Part shown: positions 7,608 to 16,680 of the stretch, piece after piece
How the letters are laid out: each line of letters opens with the position of its first letter
How positions within the stretch are numbered: position 1 is the first letter of the stretch
Source: Bacteroidota bacterium
GTDB lineage: Bacteria > Bacteroidota > Bacteroidia > Bacteroidales > JAAUTT01
Assembly (NCBI GenBank): GCA_021779665.1
Contig: JAJYAG010000006.1
Span: 1-64,000, forward strand
Reading direction: 5' to 3'
Length of the DNA: 64,000 bases
Program-made: the position numbers and the translations under genes
The notes under the pieces: generated by a model
Told to the model about the DNA's origin: nothing
Seen by the model: the letters and a program-made list of their open reading frames with translations, nothing else
The model's database searches: none

Positions 7608-10175
7608 ATGCCCGAGAAAGAGCATTTATTACTACTTAACAAAATAGAAACCAAAACCATTTTCAAAATCAACAGGGGTAGAGATAATGACCAAGCTGAA
7701 GAAGAAGAAAAAGTTCCAGAAAATTACCATAACCTGAAAGAAAGATTACGATCTAACCATCGCCTGTTTATTAGGGAAAGAATTTACAGAAGAGAGCAAC
7801 GATCGCTTCAAGTGCCATTTCATATCGAGTATCTTAAATTAAACTTTTTTCAGGTTATTGATGACCAATGTCAAAATTACTTCAGATCACAGTACGGTTT
7901 ATTCCCAGTTTCTTTTGAAAACCTTAACCAAACGGTATTTTACTCCATTATTGAGGAAGGACTTTTCAATAATTTTATAACAGACCTGCAAAAATTTTAT
8001 AATAGCCCTGACAATATAAGTCCTCATATGACAAGCTATTCCCGATTGATTAACATTGAATCGTTTGAATTTCTTACTTCAGAAAGAATTAGGAATAACA
8101 ACATTGATGGTACTCTGCATTTTGAATTACTTGATGAGGATGGATCTGCGCAGAAATATTATCAAATTTTTAATGCGCTAAGGACCTACCTGTCTGTCAA
8201 TGCATTAGACTACAACTTTAGATTGGAAGACAAACTTGTTGAAATTAAAAATATTTCAAGAGATGTATTATCGGAAATACTTGACAATTTCGACATTATA
8301 AAGAGCACTACCAGTAATTTTCCTTCCCGCAGAGCTCCTGGGTTATACAATGAAGAAAGAAGATTACCTGTCTTCTCCTTTGAACCAGATTTAAATACAC
8401 CAATTATAGGGATAATTGACACTGGTATACACAGAGGCGGATTACTCCGTCCTATTGTTGTTGATTCAGATTTGGATATTGCAAATCATACCCCAATGTG
8501 CTTTTTTGACGACAATGGCCATGGCACCCAAATGGCATTTCTGGCAGCATTTGGTGAAGATTTTTACACGAATTCGAATCATATTAATACCGCCAAGGTG
8601 CTTCCCATAAAAATAATGAATAACGGAGAAGACAATTACAGTTTGTTTGATTTAGAAAATGCAATTCGCAAGGCAAATGCCAGAGGTGTTAAAATATTTA
8701 ATCTCTCAGTAAATTCAAAATTTAACAAATTATATAATGAAAAATACTCCAGCTACGCAATTATTCTTGATAAATTAGCATACGAACTTGACATTCTTAT
8801 TTTTATATCGACAGGTAATCTCAATTATGAAGACCTTCAAACAATGTCTCAGTATGATATTTTTAACTATCCTAATCATTTTTTCAATCCAAATAACCCG
8901 GAATTTAATGAATTCGGGTATGCTTGTTCATTAACTAACATAAAACCTCCAGCTGACTCCCTGAACAATGCTGTTGTTGGTGCTATAGCAGATAATTTTA
9001 TAACAGCAACAGATTTGACCCCAGATGGTACCCAAGTAGCCTTTTATTCATTAAAATGGCACTTGGACTATACACAGACCATGAATAATGCAACCATAAA
9101 AAAGAACCAATCCAACCTTTCACTCTTTAAACCTGATGTGGTATGTCCGGGAGGAGATGCTCTAAATGTTGGAGCAGGATTAGAAGTACTCTCCAATAAA
9201 CCGGATAACCGGTTTGTTTCTACCTATGGAACCAGTAATGCAGCCCCTTTATGTGCCAACATTGCAGCTCGGATCATTCATAAATATCCTCAGTTAAGTA
9301 TGCAAAGTGTAAAGGCCTTAATCATTAATTCTGCGGAAAAGCAAAAGCAAATTCAGGGATTTGAGGACCTACTATTTTCATTAAAACAACGATTCGCTAG
9401 GAATATTATAAATAAAGAATTTATATCATTAGACGAATTAACTGTTAAAGAAAAAACTAAGTTGAGTCGGGTCTTTAGTGAAAAAAGAATTTCAAATATA
9501 TTACAAGGGCATGGCCGTCCTAATGTTTACAAGGCATTGAACTCAAATGACAACCTTGTAACATTTGTTATAGAAGAAACCATTACTCCGGGTACCCACA
9601 TCGCTTTGAAACTTGATATCCCTGATTATCTCAACAGCAACACTAGCCGAAAATCATCACTCTTTAAAATTCGTGCAACATTGTGTTATAAATTTAATCC
9701 ATTACCGAATAACCATTTGGCCTATTGTCCAGTTCATATTTCGTTTGCAATTAAAAAGAACATTGATAAAAGTATTCAAACATCTTTAGATGTCTTAAGT
9801 GACCATGAAAATCCACGAATTGAAGATGGTAATTTTAAAGGCGGGTTAACATGGTCTGACGATTTTTTCCCAATTAATAAAAAGCCGTTTACGAATTGTC
9901 AAACAATTGGTTTTAATCTATCTCTCAACGACTTGGAACGCATTGAGAATAGTCTTGCAGTGATTGTTAGGGCTCATTGTAAACAAAATATTGATCCGGC
10001 ACTGGTTGAATCTTTAAAATCTACAGCCCATCCATTTTCGCTGGCAATAAGTGTAGAAGAAGTTCCTTATCAAAAAGAACAGACGGGACAACTGTACGAA
10101 AATATCAAGCTTTGTAATGATGTTGATTTATTAGCTGCATTGGAACAGGAAATAGATTTGGAACTGAACAATTAA
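7608..10175 (+). CDS. subtilisin-like serine protease (S8), IetS-like
   Basis: 855 residues, without a signal peptide, so probably cytoplasmic. The catalytic tetrad is complete: D271 in IIGIIDTGIH, H305 in NGHGTQMAF, oxyanion N404 in STGNLNY, and S543 in YGTSNAAPLCANIA. Residues 1-260 and about 620-855 are domains I do not recognise; the N-terminal part is charged and helical. The gene ends 4 bases from the end of a convergent AAA ATPase gene. An S8 protease encoded with an AAA ATPase is the composition of IetAS, first described as a Ti-plasmid stability module and later as an anti-phage system. The pairing is therefore suggestive of defence, but here the genes face each other rather than forming an operon. 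Base composition is AT-rich relative to housekeeping genes in the window. Confidence 0.82.
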   Translation: MPEKEHLLLLNKIETKTIFKINRGRDNDQAEEEEKVPENYHNLKERLRSNHRLFIRERIYRREQRSLQVPFHIEYLKLNFFQVIDDQCQNYFRSQYGLFPVSFENLNQTVFYSIIEEGLFNNFITDLQKFYNSPDNISPHMTSYSRLINIESFEFLTSERIRNNNIDGTLHFELLDEDGSAQKYYQIFNALRTYLSVNALDYNFRLEDKLVEIKNISRDVLSEILDNFDIIKSTTSNFPSRRAPGLYNEERRLPVFSFEPDLNTPIIGIIDTGIHRGGLLRPIVVDSDLDIANHTPMCFFDDNGHGTQMAFLAAFGEDFYTNSNHINTAKVLPIKIMNNGEDNYSLFDLENAIRKANARGVKIFNLSVNSKFNKLYNEKYSSYAIILDKLAYELDILIFISTGNLNYEDLQTMSQYDIFNYPNHFFNPNNPEFNEFGYACSLTNIKPPADSLNNAVVGAIADNFITATDLTPDGTQVAFYSLKWHLDYTQTMNNATIKKNQSNLSLFKPDVVCPGGDALNVGAGLEVLSNKPDNRFVSTYGTSNAAPLCANIAARIIHKYPQLSMQSVKALIINSAEKQKQIQGFEDLLFSLKQRFARNIINKEFISLDELTVKEKTKLSRVFSEKRISNILQGHGRPNVYKALNSNDNLVTFVIEETITPGTHIALKLDIPDYLNSNTSRKSSLFKIRATLCYKFNPLPNNHLAYCPVHISFAIKKNIDKSIQTSLDVLSDHENPRIEDGNFKGGLTWSDDFFPINKKPFTNCQTIGFNLSLNDLERIENSLAVIVRAHCKQNIDPALVESLKSTAHPFSLAISVEEVPYQKEQTGQLYENIKLCNDVDLLAALEQEIDLELNN

Positions 10176-10179
10176 TATT

Positions 10180-11187
10180 TTACTTCTTTTCCAAGAGCAG
10201 CAGTTTTTTCCAGATATCAACATCGATATACAGCTTTTTATTTGAAGGTAAGGTGTTAAACAGGCCTCGCTTGATGGCTGTAATTAACGTTTTTTGGATA
10301 AGGTAAAAAGAAAGGCCACGTGAAAGGTTAATAATTTCACTTAAATCGTTTTCATTTTTAATTTTAAATGGGCTCTTGGACAATGTCTTTTGAATGAGCT
10401 CTTTAACTTGAATTTCGTTGGGTAGTCCCAAATTAATTTTAGAATCGAATCGACGTATCAAAGCATCGTCGATCATATCAACCTGATTAGTTGCAGCGAT
10501 AAGTATATTGTCCTGCGGCAAATAATCGAACAGTTGCAGGATTGTATTAACCACCCTTTTCATTTCACCATGATCCTGGCTATAGTCTCTGATTTTGCCT
10601 AACGAATCGAATTCATCCATAAAGATGATGCAGTTTTCAGTTGCAGCATGACGAAAGATCCGGGCAAGGTTTTTACTGGTTTCGCCCAGCTTTGAAGAAA
10701 CAATGGCCCCCATATTAATTACGATCATCATCTTCTCAAGCTCACCAGCCATAACATAAGAGGCCAACGTTTTTCCGCATCCTGAAGGCCCATAAAACAA
10801 TAATTTATTGGCAACAGGCAACTCATAATTTTGGAGAACCTGAATTCCCTTGTGCTCTTTAACAAAATACTCCAAATCTTCCTTTACTTCGACTGAACAA
10901 ATCAGATTTTCGAAAGTATAATCCGAGGTAATTTTTTCAATAATCAATTCGTTGAGGGAGAGATCTTCTTCCCGTAAAAGGTATTTTTGTGACCCTACTT
11001 TTGCCAGCCCTTTGGTTTGCTGGGTTTTTAAACCCTCTTTAAGAATAGACTGAAGATGAAGGGCAAAATTGATCTTCTTATTTTTACGGGAATACTCAAT
11101 CAACTCATTTAAGGCATGCAACAGCTTTTCCTGGTCGTTTTCAAGACCGTATTTAGCAATATCTTTAATATAATCGAACTGGCTCAT
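10180..11187 (-). CDS. AAA ATPase partner of the S8 protease, IetA-like
   Basis: 335 residues. An N-terminal helical region (1-95) precedes a single AAA module: Walker A GPSGCGKT (133-140), Walker B IIFMDEFD (187-194, D191 and E192), sensor-1 asparagine N234 in IAATNQVD, and RR at 245-246 in DALIRRFD as arginine-finger candidates. The core resembles the spastin/FtsH/Cdc48 type of AAA protein rather than Lon or ClpX. No transmembrane segment or protease domain is present, so proteolysis would have to come from a partner, most likely the S8 protein encoded tail-to-tail with it. The promoter must lie in 11188-11493. Function as regulator or unfoldase for the protease is inference from the pairing. 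Confidence 0.85.
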   Translation of the reverse strand: MSQFDYIKDIAKYGLENDQEKLLHALNELIEYSRKNKKINFALHLQSILKEGLKTQQTKGLAKVGSQKYLLREEDLSLNELIIEKITSDYTFENLICSVEVKEDLEYFVKEHKGIQVLQNYELPVANKLLFYGPSGCGKTLASYVMAGELEKMMIVINMGAIVSSKLGETSKNLARIFRHAATENCIIFMDEFDSLGKIRDYSQDHGEMKRVVNTILQLFDYLPQDNILIAATNQVDMIDDALIRRFDSKINLGLPNEIQVKELIQKTLSKSPFKIKNENDLSEIINLSRGLSFYLIQKTLITAIKRGLFNTLPSNKKLYIDVDIWKKLLLLEKK

Positions 11188-11493
11188 ACCTAAAAAATGT
11201 TGTACAAATTAAAACATTTTTCCAATGAATAAGTTAAAATTTTGAGGTAAGTCGATGTAAAACTTTGGCATGGGCGTGAGTAAGAAGAAGGTTTTTTGAA
11301 TAATGCAGCAGCTATTTACCACCTCCCCCCGCCCTCTCGGAGAGGGAATACCAAATTATCGGCCTTTAGAGCACAAATTAAAACTCAGCTTAGATATTGC
11401 AATTGCAAGCGTTACATACTGATGACTATCTACAGGGAGCATATCGCCATATTTGAGTTAGCTAAACACCAGTTTCAAAGCAATTAATATTAT
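11188..11493. other. intergenic stretch with small GC-rich hairpin
   Basis: 306 bases without a credible gene. It holds the AAA-gene upstream region and the 3' flank of the GH2 gene. A hairpin CCCTCT-CGG-AGAGGG (11332-11346) preceded by a run of C stands out in the AT-rich surroundings and resembles the short palindromic intergenic repeats common in Bacteroidota. No clear promoter was assigned. Confidence 0.45.
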
Positions 11494-13773
11494 TTACTGA
11501 TTCATAATTGCTGTTCCTTTGGCTTTTTTTGCCGATTGCCTCAAAACCATGGTGTATTCTGAATTATACTCAGGATGACCAACACATTCGAGCACCAATT
11601 TAAAGGTATTTTCTTCCAGCGATGGAATTTTGCACCTCACGGTAGGTCCGGCAATATTAACATTGGGTTGTGTTTTGCTGAAATCCCACTTCAAAAGCTC
11701 AGCTGAATAATTTCCCGAAACCAGTTTTACCACAATTGTACCACCATCTATTGATTTTGGAAGATCGTTCAACAGCCAGATATCGGCTGTAAACTCCTCC
11801 CCTTCCCTCCATTGAAACTTCTTCAGCCTGGCACTTGTACACACAGGCCGGCATGCATTGCTAACGGCATAAAAAGCAGGTTTTGGAATGTCGGGATAAT
11901 TGATAATACTGTTATTGGCGGCGGTAGGCCAAGGCTCGTTGTAACACCAGTTCAATGCCATAGCGCAATATGGCTTCTGACGGCGGGCTTCCTCAAATAT
12001 CGCTTTATAACCTTCGCATTGCAGCAACTGACCATTTTTTACAAGTTCTTCGAGACTTTGTGCCTGTCCGAAATAATCGTTTAAAATATCCTCGCAGAGC
12101 CAGGTATTGCCCACCCATGCATTGTAAGCATGGTGACTTTCCCAGGATGTACCCGGTTTGGGTGGCCATAATTCCTTCTCGGGAATAATCTTTTTCAGTA
12201 TCTCGACTGATGACGGACTTGGCATTCCAAATTCGGTATAAGCCGTGAAGTGAGAACGGTTCATATTTGCAAACACTTCTTCTTTGGTTGAAGGATCGCG
12301 GAAGACATAATTACCATGTCCCATTCCCATCAGCGGTGAAGTCGGAATAAAAGGTACTTCAGGCGTAAACCGCAAGGTAAGACTGTTTAGCAGTCGCAAT
12401 GGCAGCGATTGGTCGTCCATTCCCGACCAGCTGTTGAAAAGCTCATTACCGCCGCTCCACAAGGCAAGCGACGGGTGTTCGCGCAGGCGGTTGATAATTG
12501 AAGTTGCTTCCTGCTCAAGGATCTGAAGATAATGCGGGTCGTCGGGATAATGGTTGCAGGCCAGCGGAAACTCCTGCCACACGAGGATACCTTTCTCGTC
12601 GCACAACTCGAAGAACGATTCTTTATTGACTATGCCTCCGCCCCAAACACGGAAAATATTGAAGTTTGCTTCAACCGCCTGGTCGAGCAGCTTATTGTAG
12701 CGCTCACGGGTGATTATTCCGGGAAATATTTCCGGGTTCACCCAATTTGTGCCTTTTACAAATATTTTACGGCCATTCAGCATAAACTGAGCCGGTGGAT
12801 TGCTGCGCGTTTTTGGAAATCCGGAAGGTTCGCTCCACGCACCTTCGTTCATTACGAGTTGAATTCGGCTAAAGCCAACTTTTCGCGAAATCGTCTGAAG
12901 CACGCCCGAATTGTCCGAAATCTCCAGGACAGAAGTATACAGGTAAGGGGTTCCATGATCGTGCGACCACCACAGTTCCGGTTTCGACAATTCTTTATCA
13001 ATTACGAGCTCATTTCCGTTAAATTTACCCGACGACTGCAGCACTTCGTTTCCCTTGGCATCTTTCAGCTTCCAGGAATAAGCTACATTTTCGAGATTGC
13101 GGCCGGAAATGTTAAGCTTGATTTTGGCAGCATCAAATGTTTTCGATAGTTCATAATTCAGCTTCACATCGTTTACAAAAGATGCCGGTTGAATTTCGAG
13201 ATGTGTCTCGTCCCATATTCCAAGCGGAACAAGCCTCGGATGCCAGTCCCACGCGTAGCTCACAGCGGGTTTGGTAACATTTGCCGCCTGACTACGGTCT
13301 ACCGGAAACGGAGCCTTTTTAGGTACCGGGTTGACAACAATCCGAAGTTCATTTTTCGATTTGAGTTTATCTGTGAGATCAAGTTTAACCCAGGTAAACA
13401 TTCCTTCCTGCTCAAAGAGCTTTTCGTCGTTCAAAAAAATCTGGAACTGATAGTCGATTCCGCGGGAAACGAACACCAGTCTCTGGCCAGGTTTTAACTC
13501 CGGCTTTGTAAACGAGGTTTTATAGATATAATACTGGTCTTCCATCCAGCCATAATCTTTCCAGTTTTCGGCATAATAATACGGGCCATACTTTTCGGCT
13601 TTAGCAATGTCGAGTTGTACAGCTCCCGGAACAGTTGCCGGTATAAACTTCGAAGGGGGTGACGTAAGGTTCTTTGTATAGGCAAGCTCCCATTTCAATT
13701 CGGGAAGCACGGTTTGTGACAATAGCAAAGAAACATGACCTATTATCACGGCAAATAAAAACAATCTTTTCAT
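11494..13773 (-). CDS. GH2 beta-mannosidase-like glycoside hydrolase, exported
   Basis: 759 residues with an N-terminal signal (MKRLFLFAVIIGHVSLLLSQ). The layout is that of GH2: jelly-roll domain (about 25-200, with the ATVPGAVQLD motif), immunoglobulin-like domain (200-310), TIM barrel (320-650) and a C-terminal beta domain. Catalytic residues can be placed: acid/base E444 in ALWSGGNELFNSW and nucleophile E514 in AYTEFGMPS. The sequence follows the beta-mannosidase branch (FNIFRVWGGG, LVWQEFPLACNHYP), so hydrolysis of terminal beta-mannose from manno-oligosaccharides or N-glycan cores is the best guess. Exo-beta-glucosaminidase is an alternative. No SusC/SusD genes are nearby, so this is not a full polysaccharide utilisation locus. 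Confidence 0.9.
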   Translation of the reverse strand: MKRLFLFAVIIGHVSLLLSQTVLPELKWELAYTKNLTSPPSKFIPATVPGAVQLDIAKAEKYGPYYYAENWKDYGWMEDQYYIYKTSFTKPELKPGQRLVFVSRGIDYQFQIFLNDEKLFEQEGMFTWVKLDLTDKLKSKNELRIVVNPVPKKAPFPVDRSQAANVTKPAVSYAWDWHPRLVPLGIWDETHLEIQPASFVNDVKLNYELSKTFDAAKIKLNISGRNLENVAYSWKLKDAKGNEVLQSSGKFNGNELVIDKELSKPELWWSHDHGTPYLYTSVLEISDNSGVLQTISRKVGFSRIQLVMNEGAWSEPSGFPKTRSNPPAQFMLNGRKIFVKGTNWVNPEIFPGIITRERYNKLLDQAVEANFNIFRVWGGGIVNKESFFELCDEKGILVWQEFPLACNHYPDDPHYLQILEQEATSIINRLREHPSLALWSGGNELFNSWSGMDDQSLPLRLLNSLTLRFTPEVPFIPTSPLMGMGHGNYVFRDPSTKEEVFANMNRSHFTAYTEFGMPSPSSVEILKKIIPEKELWPPKPGTSWESHHAYNAWVGNTWLCEDILNDYFGQAQSLEELVKNGQLLQCEGYKAIFEEARRQKPYCAMALNWCYNEPWPTAANNSIINYPDIPKPAFYAVSNACRPVCTSARLKKFQWREGEEFTADIWLLNDLPKSIDGGTIVVKLVSGNYSAELLKWDFSKTQPNVNIAGPTVRCKIPSLEENTFKLVLECVGHPEYNSEYTMVLRQSAKKAKGTAIMNQ

Positions 13774-13811
13774 GTAGAGGTTAAGTTAGATATATTGGAT
13801 TTTTGACGGAA

Positions 13812-14444
13812 TTAATAATTGAACAACGGATTATAGTATGTGGGACTAAAGCCAAAATTACTTCCTGGAGTTCCAAAATATCCACCCTGGCTCATGTGCA
13901 TCCCTGCACCAACTGATATGTTTTTGGTAAGCTTATAATCCATCCGGAGCGACATCGATTGAATTGAAGGAGTCGAATATGTTCCATAACCCTGCGAACC
14001 GCTTAAATCCTTCACAACAGTTCCCGAAATGGTTAATCTGTCGCTCAGAAGGTAATCGGCCGAAGCATAAGCCAGAACTTTGTTAACCGGCTTGGTGCGG
14101 AACACTACGCTGGGTTCCTGGTAAAAAGGAAGGTATCGATTATAAGCAATATTGGAATTCACAAACATAACGCCCACATTGAGATTTATCCGTGGCGTAA
14201 ATCTATATTTAAGGCCGGGAGCAATGTAGGTGGCAGTGCCGCTTCCGAAATCCTTCGAATACATAAAGCTTGTACCCGCCGAAAGATCGAAATCGACCTT
14301 CTTTGTAAGCTCCGGTTTCTTTAAAAAAGAAGTTGTATCTATGGTTGTTTTACTGATGTCAATCACAGGGGTTTCGTCCTTCTCCTGAGCAGTAAGGCCC
14401 GCAAACACAAGAGTTAGTGTTAGTATGAATAAACTTTTCAACAT
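13812..14444 (-). CDS. small outer-membrane beta-barrel-like protein
   Basis: 210 residues with an N-terminal signal (MLKSLFILTLTLVFAGLTAQ). After a linker with DISKTTIDTTSFLKKP, the mature part alternates polar and hydrophobic residues in short strands (VDFDLSAGTSFMY, YIAPGLKYRFTPRINLNVGVMF, MSLRMDYKLTKNISVGAGMHM), as in small barrels. It ends with an aromatic-rich tail finishing in NPLFNY. No family name can be given with confidence. It lies between the GH2 gene and corA, all on the minus strand, 38 bases upstream of the GH2 start, so co-transcription with GH2 is possible. Confidence 0.7.
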   Translation of the reverse strand: MLKSLFILTLTLVFAGLTAQEKDETPVIDISKTTIDTTSFLKKPELTKKVDFDLSAGTSFMYSKDFGSGTATYIAPGLKYRFTPRINLNVGVMFVNSNIAYNRYLPFYQEPSVVFRTKPVNKVLAYASADYLLSDRLTISGTVVKDLSGSQGYGTYSTPSIQSMSLRMDYKLTKNISVGAGMHMSQGGYFGTPGSNFGFSPTYYNPLFNY

Positions 14445-14537
14445 AATTCCTGAAATTAAGCTTTACAAATTTATAACTTTTTGAAGCAATCAGAACTTTT
14501 ATAAGCCAGTGTTTTAGTTAAATATTTATAAAAACAG

Positions 14538-15449
14538 CTACTTTTTGATCAGCTTCTTATGCCGAAACCAGAAATATATAAAAATAGTAACGGCGACCAT
14601 CAAAAGCAGCACTCCCGGGTACCCCCATTTACTTCTGAGCTCCGGCATAAAATCAAAGTTCATACCATAGATGCCCACTATAAAAGTTAAAGGCATAAAG
14701 AACACCGAGAAAATGGTTAAAATTTTCACCACCTCATTTGTTTTTTGTGAAGCAAGGGCAATGTATAAGTTCAAGAGGTTATTGGAATCCTCCATAATCT
14801 GATCGTACTGGGTCATCAATTTCAGATGAAGATCGAGCATATCCTGAATAAACGGATTGTTGGGAACTCCCAGATGCGATTTATTGATTACATCAGTTGT
14901 AAGGTGAATCACCTTTTTGCACGAAGCCGCTTTCCGTTTCAGAAAATAAAGGCTCTTCTGAACGTTGGGAACATGATCTTTCAGAAATAATTCTTCCTCA
15001 TAAAAATCAATTTTTGAGGCCAGATCATTTGCCGGACCTTCATACGTGTGCAATGCGTTCCAGAGAATCCTTGTTATAAGTCCTTCGGGTGAGGAGCAGA
15101 AGTTAGTTTCCTGGCATTGATCGCGCACAATATGAATAAACGACAAAGGTTGCCGGTGGATGGTAATAATAAATGTGCTGTTGTAAAATATTGCTACTTT
15201 ACTGGTCAATTCCTGAATGGTATTGGGATTACGCATGCTTTTGGGTGCATAAACCCTTGAAATCAGAAAACGCGTATTGCCAAAAAGTTCGAACTTTGGA
15301 AGATGATCTGGTTCCAGGCAATCCCTTACAGTGTATTCATGCAGATTATATTCGCGGGCAATAAGGTTAAGTTCCTCCAGCGAAGGCTGGGTAATGTCAA
15401 TCCAGGTAAAAGGATGTCCCGAATCGGTCGAGACTAATAATTCTTTCAT
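14538..15449 (-). CDS. corA: CorA-family magnesium/cobalt transporter
   Basis: 303 residues. The long N-terminal cytoplasmic domain (to about residue 240) includes WIDITQPSLEELNLIAREYNLHEYTVRDCLEPDH and a helical segment typical of the CorA funnel. It is followed by two transmembrane helices with the signature GIYGMNF (GMN) between them, and a basic end HKKLIKK on the cytoplasmic side. The protein forms a homopentameric Mg2+ (or Co2+/Ni2+) channel in the inner membrane. It is a monocistronic-looking gene; I saw no M-box-like leader upstream. Confidence 0.93.
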   Translation of the reverse strand: MKELLVSTDSGHPFTWIDITQPSLEELNLIAREYNLHEYTVRDCLEPDHLPKFELFGNTRFLISRVYAPKSMRNPNTIQELTSKVAIFYNSTFIITIHRQPLSFIHIVRDQCQETNFCSSPEGLITRILWNALHTYEGPANDLASKIDFYEEELFLKDHVPNVQKSLYFLKRKAASCKKVIHLTTDVINKSHLGVPNNPFIQDMLDLHLKLMTQYDQIMEDSNNLLNLYIALASQKTNEVVKILTIFSVFFMPLTFIVGIYGMNFDFMPELRSKWGYPGVLLLMVAVTIFIYFWFRHKKLIKK

Positions 15450-15549
15450 TCGGAAAGGGTTTGAGACTGATAAAGATATTACTTATTTTACTATCTGAAG
15501 GTTGTGTAAAAAGTAAAACATGAAAATACTCCACACGAAGCCTCTTCAC

Positions 15550-15590
15550 AAAAAAACAATCCGGTACCTGCTTTAGCAAACACCGGATTG
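15550..15590 (-). terminator. Rho-independent terminator of the VOC/SDR/acyltransferase run
   Basis: On the minus strand CAATCCGGT and ACCGGATTG... form a nine-pair stem that is followed by a T-rich run (A tract at 15550-15556 on the plus strand). It begins about 20 bases after the VOC gene stop and closes that transcription unit before corA. Confidence 0.85.
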
Positions 15591-15611
15591 CAGAAAGACA
15601 ATATCTTTAAA

Positions 15612-16670
15612 TCAATCTTTTATTCTGTTCAGCGAAAGCGCTTTCAGCAGCCATCCGGGAAGAGATTTTTCCGGATTACGTTTCTGAAGGTCCAGATACC
15701 AGCCAAGCTTTTTCAACACCGGGATTTTATGGGTTTCCACAAATTCAATCAACGTGCCGTCGGGGTCTTCGATATACGAAAAATGACCGGCAGCCTCACC
15801 CATATCGAAACTATTGCTGCTGTCCACAGTGAAAGGATGTCCCAAAGCTTTGCATTTGTCGCGCAATGCCACCATGCCGTTTATGTCGAAACACAGATGA
15901 ATAAAGCCTAAATCGCCCCAAAAGCGGTTGCGGAAAATATCGGAAGCTTCGCGGTCGAGTACCTGAAACAGCTCAATCTGACTATCGCCCAAAAGACGGC
16001 TAAAAGCCCCGATACGAGATTTGCTGTGATTCAACAAAACCCTCCGGTAACGGTAATTACCACCCGATATACTTCCCAAGTCAGAAAAAACTTCAGTTTT
16101 GTCATAAACTTTCTGGTCGTACCCTAAAATTTCGCTGTAAAACTGAACCGACTTATCCATATCGGAAACACCATTCAAAGTTCCGTATACTGCGCCGGTT
16201 AGCTGGTTATTTTTGTGAAACCAGGAACCTCCTTCCACTATCTGAAAGTAATTCCCGTATGGATCTTTCAGAAAGAAACTCTGCTTTCCATCAGGTGCAG
16301 TGGCAATTCCGGTGATATTCAACCCTTGTGAATGATAGTAATCGTAAGCTTTTTTTACATCGCGGCTTTTTATCTTTACCGCAAAAATTCCGTAGTCGCC
16401 AAGCATAATCTCCTTTTTGGGAGCTTCGGGAATACGGTCCTTATACTGCCAGATCTCAAAACCACCGCCGCCCTGCATATTCATGGCCAAAGCAGCGTGA
16501 CGCCGACGAGGCATCCCGCCCGTATAAGGTAGCATCAGGTTTGCTGTGGCTTCTTCTTCGAAAATCCGAATGTCAACCCCAAAATTCTTCCTGTACCATT
16601 TCCAAGCCTCGTGCATATTGGATACGCCAATTCCCACCTGTTGAATTCCACTTATAATAACCCTGCTCAT
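15612..16670 (-). CDS. VOC (glyoxalase-fold) protein with two domains
   Basis: 352 residues made of two VOC modules, the first starting at IQQVGIGVSNMHEAWKWYRKNFG and the second at LTGAVYGTLNGVSDMDKSVQFYSEILGY. Segments such as FFLKDPYGNYFQIVEG and YIEDPDGTLIEFVETH carry the glutamates that usually bind the metal in this superfamily. The family includes dioxygenases, isomerases and resistance proteins, so the reaction cannot be named. The gene starts 10 bases after the SDR stop and is the last of a BASS-acyltransferase-SDR-VOC run, which hints at metabolism of a lipid or steroid-like compound. Confidence 0.8.
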   Translation of the reverse strand: MSRVIISGIQQVGIGVSNMHEAWKWYRKNFGVDIRIFEEEATANLMLPYTGGMPRRRHAALAMNMQGGGGFEIWQYKDRIPEAPKKEIMLGDYGIFAVKIKSRDVKKAYDYYHSQGLNITGIATAPDGKQSFFLKDPYGNYFQIVEGGSWFHKNNQLTGAVYGTLNGVSDMDKSVQFYSEILGYDQKVYDKTEVFSDLGSISGGNYRYRRVLLNHSKSRIGAFSRLLGDSQIELFQVLDREASDIFRNRFWGDLGFIHLCFDINGMVALRDKCKALGHPFTVDSSNSFDMGEAAGHFSYIEDPDGTLIEFVETHKIPVLKKLGWYLDLQKRNPEKSLPGWLLKALSLNRIKD

Positions 16671-16680
16671 TTTTCTAAGT

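Noticed and set aside
11296-11487. plus-strand open frame of 63 codons between the AAA and GH2 genes
   Set aside because: Starts at TTG, runs through the GC-rich hairpin, has no family pattern and lies antisense to promoter sequence of the AAA gene.
11494-13773. polysaccharide utilisation locus around the GH2 gene
   Set aside because: No SusC/SusD-like genes or hybrid regulator nearby.
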